A stretch of DNA of 64,000 bases from Limonium bicolor (GCA_023374045.1 CM041778.1:290881533-290945532), one strand, 5' to 3'. Counted from the stretch's first letter, positions 23,031 through 34,432 are shown. The notes: a model not told the origin generated them from the letters alone. Translations and numbers: made by a program.

Positions 23031-23251
23031 ATGTCAGGATGACGACGAGGCCGAACTAGAGGCGAAGCCTCTGAGGGGCCAGGCGCGCAGACGATAGCTG
23101 AGATCGTCACCGCCATAGTAGCACAGATGGTACCACAAGTAATCAACGCAGTACAACAAACACAACAAAACCAGCAGCAGTAGAAACAGTAGCAGCCCGA
23201 CCCGCCTCAACCCCGTGAAACCAATTGGGTAAAGGCCGTCGCCGACCTTCG
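23031..23251 (+). pseudogene. GypA gag, N-terminal fragment
   Basis: Starts ATG at 23031 and matches the GypB gag N-terminus: an Arg/Gly-rich start (RRGRTRGE), AEIVTAIVAQMVPQVINAVQ, a Gln-rich stretch, and NWVKAVADLRP just before the break. In-frame stops occur at codon 4 (TGA where CGA is expected) and twice in the Gln-rich tract (CAG to TAG). At 23252 the sequence switches without warning into a GypB LTR; the rest of gag is lost. Confidence 0.85.
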
Positions 23252-25985
23252 ACCAACATGGTTAGACAACTTGTAAGCCTAGAGGATGGCTTCATCCTCA
23301 TGTTAAGCTTAACACGTAACACATTACTGTTTGTTAGTCAATGAATAACTTAACTTAAAAGATGAGACGGGTGTGATTACCCGTACACATCAACACATAA
23401 TTTCCCCCTAGCCCGAGTGGAAGTCAGGTAGGCAGCTTTGGCTAAGCTTCGGGAGGTCGAATTCCCCATAAAAGGAAGACTACCCTAACATAAGGAGAGA
23501 GCCGAATCTGATTCAGATGTCGACACCCATACATACACGCGTGACCGGAACGACCGGATTCCTCACTTCCCTGGTTAGCACTTGTTAGAAGTCCCACAAT
23601 GGGAGCTTAACAATATCTCACACAAGTGTTTGAGTCAGTTAAACATACAAGGGAAGCAAGGCATAATTCAACAACACACATCACAACTAAACACACATAG
23701 CCGGGTTAGAATGTTCCTTCGGGTGGAAACGTTGTTACCGGATACCGTTCTCTTACGTCCCTAGCTTTGGTTAAATAAACAGTTAGCACGCATTCGAGGT
23801 TACCGGTATCGGTACACACACGTTACATTAATAATAAGAACTGTAAACTCATTTCATGATTTAATCTTACAAGGTCGTAAACACACAAAAAAACAAACAG
23901 CACACAAGCCGGTGTAAACAGGTAGGCAACAGACTGCAAGAAAACCATACCTTGGTCCTTGCCGCTCTAGTGTTCCACCGTACGTGGTTCCTAAACACGA
24001 TTGATAACGTCGGTTAATTAATATACGAGACCTTTATTAATTTATCACTTCACTTGCCTTGTTTATTTTTCTTTCACACTTAATTATGATTTTTCCATCT
24101 TTTTAGTTGTTATTATAACCCATCTATATGTCATAGACAAACCCCCGCAGACGGAAGTCAAAACGGGGCTTAAACGAGCAATTTATGTTGAAAACTGTGA
24201 CATGTCCGAACTTGTGTCCGGACATCAATGTTCGGACACAAGTCGAGACTTGAAAGGTGAAAACTAGCGTCTGTCCGAACTTGTGTCCGGACATCTAAGT
24301 TCGGACACAAGTCGAGACGAAATCTGGAAAATTTTTCAACCGTCCGAACTTGTGTCCAGACATCTAAGTTCGGACACAAGTCGAATGAAAATCCGAGAAA
24401 CTCTTTCAAGTGTCCGAACTTCCAATGTTCGGACGGAAGTCCGGACACACCTAAAACTCCGAAAAAATTTTCCGCACGAGGCATGTCCGAACTTCCAAGT
24501 CCGGACGGAAGTTCGGACGTGCCTGGAAGTTCATAAAACTGGCGTTTTCTACACCAAAAATACACCCAAACCATACACAACTTTTGGCATTATCTCCCCA
24601 TGGTTATTACATGTTTCCCCCACATTATTTAGCCCACCAAAACCTTTGACCACACTCATTCCAAAACATAATTTTGTATACAAATCCCATCATTTAAAAC
24701 AACAACCACAATGCACACAACCCTTAAGTTTGGCACTTAAACAACAACAATTTAAGCACTGAATTTCCTCATATTATTAGCAACACCTGCATTTCACTGA
24801 GCATTTTATATTTGCACAAACATAAACACCCCCTCATCATCACACACTAGTTTAAGGTAGGTTAATTACCTTTGGTTTTCTTTTCAAAACTTCCTCTTCT
24901 CTTCACTTCTTGTTCCTCAATCGGTACTCAATCGGATAATTTGCTACACTAATGACCAAGCCAAGATAGCCACAATGAGTATTGGGGTTTATGATTCCAT
25001 TAACCCTAGAATTTAGAATTTGCTTGAACACATTGGAGGGAATTACCTTCTATTTCAAAATGAAATGTTTGGCAATGGAATTAGGGCTAGCTCCAACTCC
25101 TCTTGAAGATTTAACAAACTTGAATATGAAGAGAAACAATGGTGTTCAACACACATAAAAATCGGTTACCCTAAAAGGGGGAATGAACAGATTTTTGAGT
25201 TACTTCTTACCTTAGCACAACAAGGAGATGATGGGCTTCAAGAATATGAAGTTTCTTCTTCAAAATGTAGTACAACCCCATGGAAATGAAGTATGGGTTT
25301 TTGAGATTTTGATAGGTATAAAATAATCCCCAAGGTGAGAGTATTTGGTGAAAGAATTTCTTGATTTAGAGCTAGAAGAAGAAGTTACAAGGAGATGAAG
25401 TTGGGTTGTTTTGTTGGCTTGCAAATCGCCATGGTTAGCAACAAGAAAGAAAAAAGAGAGCTGGGTGAGGGGAAGGAACCGTGAGTGAAGAGAATGAAGG
25501 GAAGAGAGAGAGTGTGAGAGGGTATAGAGAGTATAGTGTGTGAGGAATAAAGTGTATTTTATTGTTTTGTATTTTTAAAAAAGTTAAGTGTAGAGAAGGA
25601 GAGGGTTATTTTATTTTATTTTCAATGTGAATGAGAGTGGCACTTGGTCATTAGCAGATAACACCCGTTAATTCCCGAACTGTTAGTTTTAACAGTTCGG
25701 GTCTGGTTTCCGGAATATATTTTTGATTCTAAAAAAAATTCTTAGACTTTTAGTATTAATTATAGTTATAAAATCAACTATAATTTTACAAGTCCGTTTT
25801 AAACGTTTAAGGTCACGTTTTTCGGTTTCTCAAAAAAACGTGATTAAAGTCTCGTTTATGCTTTTAATCCATTATATGGATTCGTTTCCTTCGGGAATTT
25901 CTCCCACATGTTCATAGTGACTAATTAAGTCTTAAAATATATTAATTATGTAATTGACTAACATATTAAGGTTTGGGGTATTTCA
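23252..25985 (-). repeat. GypB LTR-a (truncated 3' LTR of int1)
   Basis: 2,734 bp matching LTR-b from 42948 onward. The truncated edge joins GypA gag at a shared ACC. No gene inside; AlkB, gag and pol are absent. Long open frames here come from the repeat array. Confidence 0.93.
24193..24530. repeat. GypB LTR inverted-repeat array (LTR-a copy, 5 units)
   Basis: Five hairpin units. Three have arms ACTTGTGTCC and GGACACAAGT; two have arms GTCCGAACTTCC and GGAAGTTCGGAC (one with a mismatch). All share TCCGAAC and the CCGGAC core. Equivalent arrays are at 43900-44222 and 53627-53950. Confidence 0.9.
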
Positions 25986-26306
25986 ATCTACCCCCCTTAA
26001 AAGAACTTGTCCCCAAAGTTCGCACTTCCCACCGCATCTTAAATATTAGGACACGGGGGTTACTTCTAAAACAACATTTTCATAACAACATACTTTACAT
26101 GATCAGACTCAAGGTCTCCATAACAAAACATTACTTAGACTTAAAAGTCTATAACATACAACATCAACAAACGTCACTTAGACTTAAAAGTCTATAACAT
26201 AACAACATAGACATGTATTCCAATACATGCCGTACATACATACATAACCGAAACGGCTCTACCCCCCTTAAATAGGGGTACGCCCCGTACCCTATACATA
26301 CAAACA
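25986..26306 (-). other. GypB int1 3' untranslated region with polypurine tract
   Basis: The sense tract AAGGGGGGTAGAT lies next to the LTR (25986-25998). A tandem pair around CTTAGACTTAAAAGTCTATA at 26122-26210 contains the short palindrome AGACTTAAAAGTCT. No gene. Confidence 0.8.
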
Positions 26307-27437
26307 CTAAGAAGTGAACAACGACGGGTACTTCGCCCTCATCTTCTCCTCCAGCTCCAAGTGGCCTCCTCGACTTCCTGGTTAGACCAGAGAACCTTCA
26401 CCAATCTCACAGATTTGTGGCGAGTGTCTCGAGTCTTAGTGTCCAGGATCCGTACGGGAGTCTCCACTGATCGCATGGTCGGCTCTAGTGTTAGCCTCTC
26501 GGGCTGAAGTACATGAGACGGATGAGACATATACTTCTTCAGCTGGGACACATGAAATACATCATGTACCTTGCCAAACTCAGCAGGTAAATCAAGTCTG
26601 TAGGCTACCGGGCCTATCCGCTCCGTCACAACATAGGGCCCCACATATTTCGGGCTCAACTTGCCCTTCTGACCAAAACGAAACACTCCCTTCATGGGGG
26701 ATACTCTAAGAATACCTGATCGCCCACGGCGAACTCCAGGTCACGTCTGCGCACATCTGCGTAGATTTCTGTCTATCCTGAGCTGCTTTCATGTTAGCCC
26801 GGATCTGACGTACTTCTGCTGTACTTGCTCTAAATACTCAGGTCCTATAATGACCGTCTCACTCGACTCATCCCAGCATAATGGCGTGCGGCATGGTCTG
26901 CCGTACAAAGCCTGGAAGGGAGACATCTTGATCGAAGCATGGTAACTGTTGTTGTAGCTAAACTCGATCAGATGTAACTTATCAATCCAGCTGGTCTGAA
27001 AGTCAAGTGCACATGCACGTAACATATCCTCCAGCGTTTGTATGGTGCGCTCACTCTGACCATCTGTCTGTGGGTGAAACGCCGTACTCAACTTCAGTTC
27101 GGTACCAAGTGCTTCCCGTGTACTTCTCCAGTACCTCGAGAGGAATCTGGTATCCTATCAGACACGATAGTCTTCGGTACTCCATGATGTCGTACTATCT
27201 CACGGTCGAAGAGCTATGCTAGCTTCGCCACTTTCCAGGTGTCCTTCATCGGAATGAATCGGGCCACCTTGGTCAGTCGGTCAACAACGACCCATATCAT
27301 ATTCAAGCCACCCCTAGTAGGCGGAAGTCCAACAACGAAGTCCATGGAAATATCATGGAACTTCCACTCAGGAACGGGCATTGGCTGTACCATACCACCA
27401 GGACGACGGTGCTCAAACTTGACCTTCTGGCAAGTGA
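26307..27437 (-). pseudogene. GypB int1 pol, 3' half: integrase core and chromodomain
   Basis: Continuation of the integrase beyond the TR-GAG insertion, from [10 protein letters not shown] at 27437 downward. The first catalytic Asp ([10 protein letters not shown]), the second (SDRDTRF region) and the Glu (QSERTIQ) are visible by comparison with int2. A TAG at 27214-27216 (after KVAKLA) interrupts the core and is shared with int2. More one-base losses shift the frame at about 26765, 26815 and 27155. The chromodomain ([17 protein letters not shown]) ends near 26307 and is frameshifted by one missing base at about 26352. Integrase with a chromodomain would direct insertion to heterochromatin. 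Confidence 0.9.
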
Positions 27438-27442
27438 GACAC
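27438..27442. repeat. Target-site duplication of TR-GAG (left copy)
   Basis: GACAC; the right copy is 37423-37427. The uninterrupted sister sequence in int2 has a single GACAC at 47177-47181. Confidence 0.98.
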
Positions 27443-29214
27443 TGTGAGCCTCGATTTTAAACCCTATCCTATGTGGATTAAGTTGATTAGGATCTAGTCG
27501 GGTTTTAGGTCCACTTATAACCTAAGATTAATAACTATGTCATAAAACAATAATTATTAAAACCTAAGCTAGCTCACTGGAACCTATTATGATCGCCACC
27601 TAATTTTAACCTAGATCAAATTAGGAAAGGAGAGTTCGGGTTCGGGGGCTTGATATTCGACTTAATTAGGGTTCAATTACTTTCATTACCCCTAGAAGTC
27701 GTTTCTCCTCTACTTAGTTTAATTACGGCTTATTACGAGTCGTTTTAACCCAAGTGCGCACTTCTGTTTTTTTTATTTTTAACGTTTTTTGACAGAAAAT
27801 TAAAGTGGAAATTAAAATACCTAAACTAGGGTTTCGGAGGCAGAATTAGGTCAAGTTTTGTTTTCGTCCGTGGCTACGGACCTAATGTCCGAACCCACGG
27901 ACCCTAGTTAACTTAATTACACAGAAAGTCAAATTTAAAGGAAACAAAAATTTGCAAAGTCCGGGGCCACGGACAGGATGTCCGTGGGCCCGGACATTAT
28001 TAGAAAAACCTAAATTTTGAATTTTTAAAATCCCGCCGCCGTCCGTGGGTGTCCGTGGTCTCGGACAACGCGTCCGAGGTCTCGGACCATAGGTCCGAGG
28101 TCACGGACCACCACACGGACAGGGGTTTCAGAAGGTTCCCGAGGGTGTTTTGAGCTCAAATTTTATGGGTGTGTAGCCTGAAAGATGTACAAGACGTTAG
28201 TGATTGAAAGTTTTCAATTTGAATTCGAATTAAGCACGAAACTTAGCAAACAAGTTATCTGACAGAGGCTTAAATAAACAGCAATACAGAAGCCTACGAA
28301 GGTTAGTTTGAGCCCAAATTTTGAGGCAAGACAGATAATACCGTGGTGAATCAGGGAAGTGGAGTTTTCTACCTGTTTTACCTTCGGATTCACAATGTTT
28401 CTTCACACCGGGACTCGTCGAGTGCTCCGTTGATGGCAGACCCGAGAGGATTTCGACCCAAAGCTTCTGGTTGTTGGTTGTTCTTGCTGTTCTTCACGTT
28501 TTAGAGGTGTTTTTTGTGAGGTTTTGATGATTATTGGTGCTTTGGGGATTGGAAAAACGTGTTAGATGGTGATTTCGGGGGATTTTCAGTATGATTTGGG
28601 TGGCCGGGTTTGGAAAACGAGAGAGAGAGAGGAGGCCGTGTTTTCTGACTCTCTAGGGTTCTTCAGCATGTGAGGTTCTGATTTTATCCAAAAACCTATC
28701 CCCTTATATAGACTTCCTTAAAGATAAAGAGAATCTAGTAAAAGTAAGATTTTTCGATATTTTAACTGAGTAACTTCCCAAAGGAATTTTGCTATGAAAC
28801 TTTAACCACATGTCAAGAATGGATATTATGAATTTTTCTGAGGTGGAAACGAATTTTTTAAATGCTGGAGCATTTTTAAATTGAATTTCTCGTCAGATTC
28901 AATCAGAAATTGCTAGAAAATTATTGGAAATTCGAAAAATCAAAATTCCAACGCCATTATGCTTAAATGTCATCCTCTATCATGGGTTAAAATATCAAAG
29001 CATTTCGAGCTGATTTGGGCACCCTTTGGAGGAGAGAGAAAGCCTATAGGAGAACTCAGAAGCCTTAAAAATTACGAAAACGCCCTGACAACGACAAAAC
29101 TGCTCCTCTGGCCCTGGAACACGCCGATCGGGCCGGAGTCTCTTACTGTTTGATGGAGATGGCTCTCACAACCTCGTAGACCTTAACCAGGGGGTCAAAA
29201 TTTTGGGTATAACA
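27443..29214 (-). repeat. TR-GAG 3' LTR
   Basis: 1,772 bp. Sense ends TGTTATACCC and GAGGCTCACA. TATA box at 28703-28710 (minus). The GTCCG inverted-repeat cluster is at 27862-28130. It differs from the 5' LTR mostly by single-base indels. Confidence 0.95.
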
Positions 29215-29227
29215 GATTGCCCCCCGT
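29215..29227 (-). other. TR-GAG polypurine tract
   Basis: Sense GACGGGGGGCAATC directly before the 3' LTR. Near-copies of it recur inside the element at about 31723, 31785 and 32883. Confidence 0.75.
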
Positions 29228-29346
29228 CAACTGGACTTGTAACGAATGTGAAAAGTCTGGTTGATGCTTGAGTGGTGCCCCAAAATTTTGGACTCCACAG
29301 AATCCTCCACGTTGTGTGAAACCGGGTTAACGATGCCCAGCAATTC

Positions 29347-29905
29347 GGAGGCGCTGACTACCAAAGCTACAAAGCATTGTCGAGCTATTCTAAGGCGCTG
29401 ACTACCTAAGCTACAAAGCATTGTCGAGCTATTCTAAGGCGCTGACTACCTAAGCTACAAAGCATTGTCGAGCTACTCTAAGGCGCTGACTACCTAAGCT
29501 ACAAAGCATTGTCGAGCTGTTCTAAGGCGCTGACTACCTAAAATGATGAAAATGATGTCAAGCTATTCTAAGGCGTTGACTGCCTAAAGTGGTGAAAATG
29601 ATGCCAAGCTATTCTAAGGCGTTGACTGCCTGAAATGATGATATGCTGTCGAGCTATTCTAAGGCGCTGACTACCTAAAGTGGTGAAAATGATGTCAAGC
29701 TATTCTAAGGCGTTGACTGCCTGAAATGATGATATGCTGTCGAGCTATTCTAAGGCGCTGACTACCTAAAGTGGTGAAAATGATGTCAAGCTATTCTAAG
29801 GCGTTGACTGCCTGAAATGATGATATGCTGTCGAGCTATTCTAAGGCGCTGACTACCTAAAGTGGTGAAAATGATGTCAAGCTATTCTAAGGCGTTGACT
29901 GCCTA
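29347..29905. repeat. Array A: 44-47-bp minisatellite, 13 units
   Basis: Units start AAGGCGCTGACTACCT or AAGGCGTTGACTGCCT and end with GAGCTATTCT or AAGCTATTCT. The first units are 44 bp with a CTACAAAGCATTGTC middle. Later units alternate two variants (AAAGTGGTGAAAATGATG and GAAATGATGATATGCTG types), giving a higher-order repeat of about 91 bp repeated three to four times. Confidence 0.9.
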
Positions 29906-29938
29906 GGGTGTGAAAACTGGATGCAAATGCAAGAATGC

Positions 29939-30115
29939 TGAAATGCTAATGATGCAAATGATGCTGATGCTGGTGATAATGCCGATGGTGTTGATGATGT
30001 TGATGATGCTGATGATGCTGATGATGCAAATGATGCTGATGCTGGTGATAATGCCGATGGTGTTGATGATGTTGATGATGCTGATGATGCTGATGATGCT
30101 GATGATGCTCGGATG
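29939..30115. repeat. Array B: GATGCT-type trinucleotide-like array
   Basis: ATGATGCTG words with a duplicated block of about 70 bp containing GGTGATAATGCCGATGGTG. Open frames here encode only Met/Leu, Ile/Ser or His runs and are not genes. Confidence 0.9.
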
Positions 30116-30324
30116 CTTCTGGGGGACCGAAACCCGTGCCGATGCTCCTGGCTGGACCCAATGTGGACTTATTGCCATCGCCCCCCAAGCCGGTGTGCAG
30201 GGATAACTCCTGGTAAAAACCCTGGGGACTTATTGCCTTTGCCCACCATTCGTTGATCCCAAAAATAAGTTGACATCGCAAAAGGAGGATTTATTGCCAT
30301 CACCTCGCCAACTTTCTGTCGCCA

Positions 30325-30545
30325 GGTCTTGTGACGCGCCTGGGTAATGCAGCTAGGTCTTATGACGAGCCTATATGAATGAGATGAATGCAATGTATTT
30401 GATGAGAGTGGGTAAGCTAAAAGGTAATGCTAGGTCTTACTACGAGCCTAAGGGAATGCAACTAGGTCTTATGACGAGCCTAAAGGGAGGTTCTAGGTCT
30501 TATGACGAGCCTAAGGATGGTGCTAGGTCTTATGACGAGCCTAAA
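30325..30545. repeat. Array C: AGGTCTTATGACGAGCCT repeats, about 6 units
   Basis: Irregularly spaced copies of AGGTCTTATGACGAGCCT, each bounded by AGG and CCT, with variable spacers of 5-60 bp. Confidence 0.85.
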
Positions 30546-30559
30546 GTGAATGAATAAGG

Positions 30560-30765
30560 GAGGTCTTATGGGTGCCTGTAGGGTAGGCCTTATGGGTGCC
30601 TGAAAGGATTTGAATGTAGGGTAGGTCTTATGTGTACCTAAAAGGATTGAATGTAGGGTAGGTCTTATGTGTACCTAAAAGGATTGAATGTAGGGTAGGT
30701 CTTACGTGTGCCTAAGGATTGAATGTAGGGTAGGTCTTATGTGTGCCTAAGGTTTAGGGATGAGA
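30560..30765. repeat. Array D: AGGTCTTATGTGTACCT repeats, about 6 units
   Basis: Units of about 35 bp, GTAGGGTAGGTCTTATG then TGTACCT or GGTGCCT, spacer AAAGGATTGAAT. The arms AGGT/ACCT or AGGC/GCCT pair in most units. Confidence 0.85.
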
Positions 30766-30774
30766 CCCATCTTA

Positions 30775-31135
30775 ACTCAGTTGCTTATGGAGACTGAGAT
30801 CCATCTACTCGGTTGCTTATGGAGACCGAGACCCATCTACTCGGTTGCTTATGGAGACCGAGACCCATCTAACTCAGTTGCTTATGGAGACTGAGACCCA
30901 TCTACTCGGTTGCTTATGGAGACGAGACCCATCTACTCGGTTGCTTATGGAGACCGAGACCCATCTACTCAGTTGCTTATGGAGACTGAGATCCATTCTA
31001 CTCGGTTGCTTATGGAGACCGAGATCCATCTAACTCAGTTGCTTATGGAGACTGAGACCCATTCTACTCGGTTGCTTATGGAGACCGAGATCCATCTACT
31101 CGGTTGCTTATGAGAGACCGAGACCCATTCTAAAC
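30775..31135. repeat. Array E: 32-33-bp hairpin minisatellite, 11 units
   Basis: Eleven head-to-tail units. Each holds a stem with a TGCTTATGGAG loop: CTCGGT pairs with ACCGAG in seven units (one has lost a base of the right arm), and CTCAGT pairs with ACTGAG in four units. Unit ends read CCCATCTA, TCCATCTA or CCATTCTA. Confidence 0.93.
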
Positions 31136-33376
31136 TTGACCAGGCAAATTGAGGAATGCAATATACTTGATGATGCGAGGATGCAAAACACGTTTTATGC
31201 AAATGATTGTGATGTGATCAAATTGTTAAGGTTCCAAACATGGAAATGATAAGGTTTACCCGAGTATTGCAAAGTGAAATTGAAGTGCTTGTGAAAACCG
31301 AAAATTTGCACAAAGCAAGAAATAGCTGAAAATGTGCCAAACATGGCAATGCTTGAGAAAAACACTGCTGAGAAAGGATAGCGAAATAACCATTTCCTGA
31401 CTAAGAGTTCCTGATCTGCAATTTGTTTCTTAGAGGATGAACACGATATTGATGGAAGTGTGTGGGTTTGTTGTGGTGCTGAAAGCTTTGCCGGTGTTCA
31501 AGATTTATGACAAGCTTGGGGTTGGGTGTGATTTTGGATGGTGATTTGGATTAAGATGAGCTGATGTTTTGTGGAGGTAAGACCAATGACGGGCCTGAGA
31601 GTGTTTGTGTGATGGTAAGGGCTTATGTGGGCCTACATGGTGGTGTGGTGGTGTGGTGGTGTTGGTGGTGCTCAAGCTTTGGGTTTTCGTTGGTGTTGTC
31701 ATGGCAATTGTTGGAACCAACAATTGCCCCCAGTATTTTTCCTTAGGACAATCTGAGCTAGAGTTCATGGCAATTGATCGGAACGATCGATTGCCCCCAG
31801 TATTTTCTTTGATTAAACATGCGAACAAGTCTTATCCTCACATGGTTAAGGATTATGTCTTGATGTGGTGCTTTCTATCCTACACTCAAAGTGTTTGATG
31901 CCTGCACTCGTGCTCTCCTTTTGGTCAAAACATCTCAACCATTGAATTTGACATTTGTTAGATTTACGCATTCAACCTGCTACTTTCACATGATCGGATA
32001 CACAACTACTAAGTCGGAAGTCTTTTGAGCTTATAACGTGGCTATGGGGTGTGATGAATGACAACAGGATAATGAAGGAATGTTTAGGATATGTGGAGCT
32101 TTAAGGATGACCAAAGCTGCAACTTGCACCGTCTCTCGGACTTGTCCCTTGCCTTGAAGTCGTTTGGCCACTTCGTGATGACTTTGCTTATGAACTTGGA
32201 ACTTGGAACCTTTGGATTGTTCCTTGCGTCTTCTTTCTTTTTTCCGATTCTGGGTTTCTTTGAGGCTTTTCAGGTTGCCTTTCTTCGAATCTCCTTTCCT
32301 TCGGGGTTCTTGTGTTTCCCGGTTTTGAACCTTGGGAGCTGTTTTTGATGTTAGCTCATTTTGGATCCTGTGTCACTTTGGGACCATTTGCGGATCGCTT
32401 CGTCACGCTGGTAGCGGCTTTGCTTCTTTGAACTTGTGAAGTTGTTGTTCAAAAGTCGGGCTCCTTGCTTCCTTTGGTCACCGGGTCGGTTATTCATCAT
32501 TGGCGGACTTGTTTGTGGAGCCTATAGTGTTGTAAAAGAGGTCATATATGAAAAGCTCAGCGGGGGTGCCTAGGGTTTAATGTCAGGGTTCACAAGCTTT
32601 TGGCTGTGTGGTGCTGTTTCCTAGGTGCTTCGTCATCCCTAATAGTTGTGTATCCGTTCTTTGTTACTTGTCACAGGTTTAAGCGTAAATTTACAAATTA
32701 TCTCCTTCGGTCGGAGTTATGCCGTTTACCTTACCTTTAAATGTGGCCTCTCTGGAGTCGTGTAAAAATGACACGCTCTTTCGCTCTTGGTTTTACCACT
32801 CAAGGCACTCTCGCGAAACGTTCACTCAGAGACTTGTTTGCACATTTAAACAAAAGAAATAAACATTATCGTTCCTTAACTCGGATTGCCCCCAGTATTG
32901 CTGTGGGGTTTTTTTTTATAAGCCTTTTGAATACCCAGGTTATTTGTGAAGGGTGATTGTGTGTGTGTGGTGGTAAGTGATGACGGTGTTTTGCTGTTTT
33001 GGTGGAGTGATGTAGTGACGAAAGTAAACAGGGTGGTGGGATGTTCTCTGTGTATGGTGTTTGGACAGGCATGTTCACCCTTTTGGAAGCAAAAGGCGAA
33101 TCGTTTTGTTCTATTGCCAGGAGATGATCAAACCAATTTTTCCGTTTTTTCGTTTTGCTGGAGAATGAGCATTTATTTACAAAGTATTTATACATGACTT
33201 TATTAAAGATGTGAAAAATGCAAGAATTTTATTAATGGAAAATATATTTAACAATGCTGAATACATCCAAAAACTATCTAAAGTTAACTGAAAGGAAAGA
33301 CCGAATGGAAACTAAATATCCTAAAGTCTAAACTAAGAGATGCGAAATGAAAGTGACCTCTAGCAAGAACAAATTC
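31136..33376 (-). other. TR-GAG noncoding region downstream of gag
   Basis: 2.2 kb with no recognised domain on either strand; open frames up to about 110 codons look incidental. It carries three copies of a polypurine-tract-like word (sense ACTGGGGGCAAT), two of them next to inverted repeats: a perfect 10-bp-arm palindrome at 31706-31727 (arms CAATTGTTGG and CCAACAATTG) and a similar one at about 31773-31795. Pol would be expected here in an autonomous relative. Confidence 0.6.
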
Positions 33377-34432
33377 CTAAATATCGCTGCATTCGGAGAA
33401 CTGAAATCCCTGGTCGTAAAGGTCTTGGATCGTGTGTCTCAAAGCCTTGCAATCGTCGGTGTCATGGCCAGGTAATTGGTGGTACCGGCAAAACTGACTT
33501 AGATTCCTTCCTTTCTGAGGGACCCCAGGCCGGGGGGTGAGAGGTTGTAGTATGCTTCGCTCCTGGAGTCTTTTAAAAGCCTGGCTCAACGGTCGGCCGA
33601 TGTCTGTGAACTCTCTCTGACAGAGTTTCTTTTTAGGTGGCTCCGATGCTCCAATAGCCCAACCTGATTCTCTTAGCTGTCGAACGGTGTTTACCTCATG
33701 CTGCCTGGTTCTCTTTTGGATGCCCCTTTGGATGCAAGCTGCTGTCCTTAAACCATTTCCGGTGTTTTCTGAGTCCCCAAGCTTTAATTCTCCCTTATGG
33801 ATCAACTCCTCTAGGACACCAACTTGTCCCATCAGTAGGTCAAAACTAGGAAAGTATGTGAGTTTCAGCTTCTCATTGTATTGCTTCCGCATATTCTCGA
33901 TTACCATTCGGATTTGCTCCTGTTCGTCCATGTTTGTGAGCATAGCGGCTGCTTTCATCCTCCAACGCTTGACGAAGTCGGTCATTGATTCACCTTCTGT
34001 TTGTCGTGTGTTTGCAAGATCAGCCCTGGTGACTCCAAAACTTCTAGCGTACTCAAAATGATGCAGAAAAGCTTCACAGACCTCCTCGTAGGTCTTGGTA
34101 TTCATCCTTCGAGTTATGTACCAACGCTGAGGAGTCTCATCAAGATAGCGAGCAAATACCTTGGCCTTTTGCATATCATTCAGCAAAAGGATAGACATTT
34201 CTCTATCGAACATTGCCAAATGAAGCTGTGGGTCGGAGGAACCCTTGTACAGAGGAAGTGTTGGCAGCTTCAACTTTGGAGGGAGATCAACCTCGGGATA
34301 CAATCCAGTGGAAAGGTAATCGAAACCGGCTGGCTTGTTGGCCTTCTCCATGCGCTCAATCTTTTTCAACATCTCATTGAATTCTACGGCTAATTGAGCA
34401 TCCGTGTTGATTGGAATTCCTCCTTCTGCCAT
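33377..34432 (-). CDS. TR-GAG gag protein (351 aa)
   Basis: Intact ORF from MAEGG to a TAA-type end. Residues about 60-200 carry a retrotransposon gag domain of Ty3/gypsy type: LKLPTLPLYKGSSDP at the start, DETPQRWY, then ESMTDFVKRWRMKAAAM, which matches the usual ESV..Y..RF box. The C-terminus has one His-containing zinc-knuckle-like motif, CRYHQLPGHDTDDC (C-x2-H-x4-H-x4-C), and ALRHTIQDL, as in Tat-lineage gags. A basic stretch (PPKKK) lies between them. It should assemble capsid-like particles and bind RNA. It is the only long undamaged ORF in the nest besides the int1 AlkB exon, and no pol follows it, so it may be kept for packaging by a helper's enzymes. Confidence 0.85.
   Translation of the reverse strand: MAEGGIPINTDAQLAVEFNEMLKKIERMEKANKPAGFDYLSTGLYPEVDLPPKLKLPTLPLYKGSSDPQLHLAMFDREMSILLLNDMQKAKVFARYLDETPQRWYITRRMNTKTYEEVCEAFLHHFEYARSFGVTRADLANTRQTEGESMTDFVKRWRMKAAAMLTNMDEQEQIRMVIENMRKQYNEKLKLTYFPSFDLLMGQVGVLEELIHKGELKLGDSENTGNGLRTAACIQRGIQKRTRQHEVNTVRQLRESGWAIGASEPPKKKLCQREFTDIGRPLSQAFKRLQERSILQPLTPRPGVPQKGRNLSQFCRYHQLPGHDTDDCKALRHTIQDLYDQGFQFSECSDI

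Noticed and set aside
24170..24580. 136-residue minus-strand frame with repeated RTQVRT, and like frames at 43868-44334 and 53595-54061
   Set aside because: They translate the hairpin array of the GypB LTR; the repeat period and both-strand openness explain them, and no domain is present.
29903..30281. Met/Leu-, Ile/Ser- and His-rich frames over array B
   Set aside because: Three frames of one trinucleotide-like repeat are open at once; low complexity, not genes.
30325..31135. CRISPR-like repeat arrays
   Set aside because: Units are head-to-tail or have related spacers, without unique spacers or cas genes, in plant DNA.
31505..31898. Overlapping frames of about 100 residues in TR-GAG as a possible pol remnant
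   Set aside because: No protease, RT or integrase motif; composition is Val/Gly- or His/Pro-rich and they overlap on both strands.
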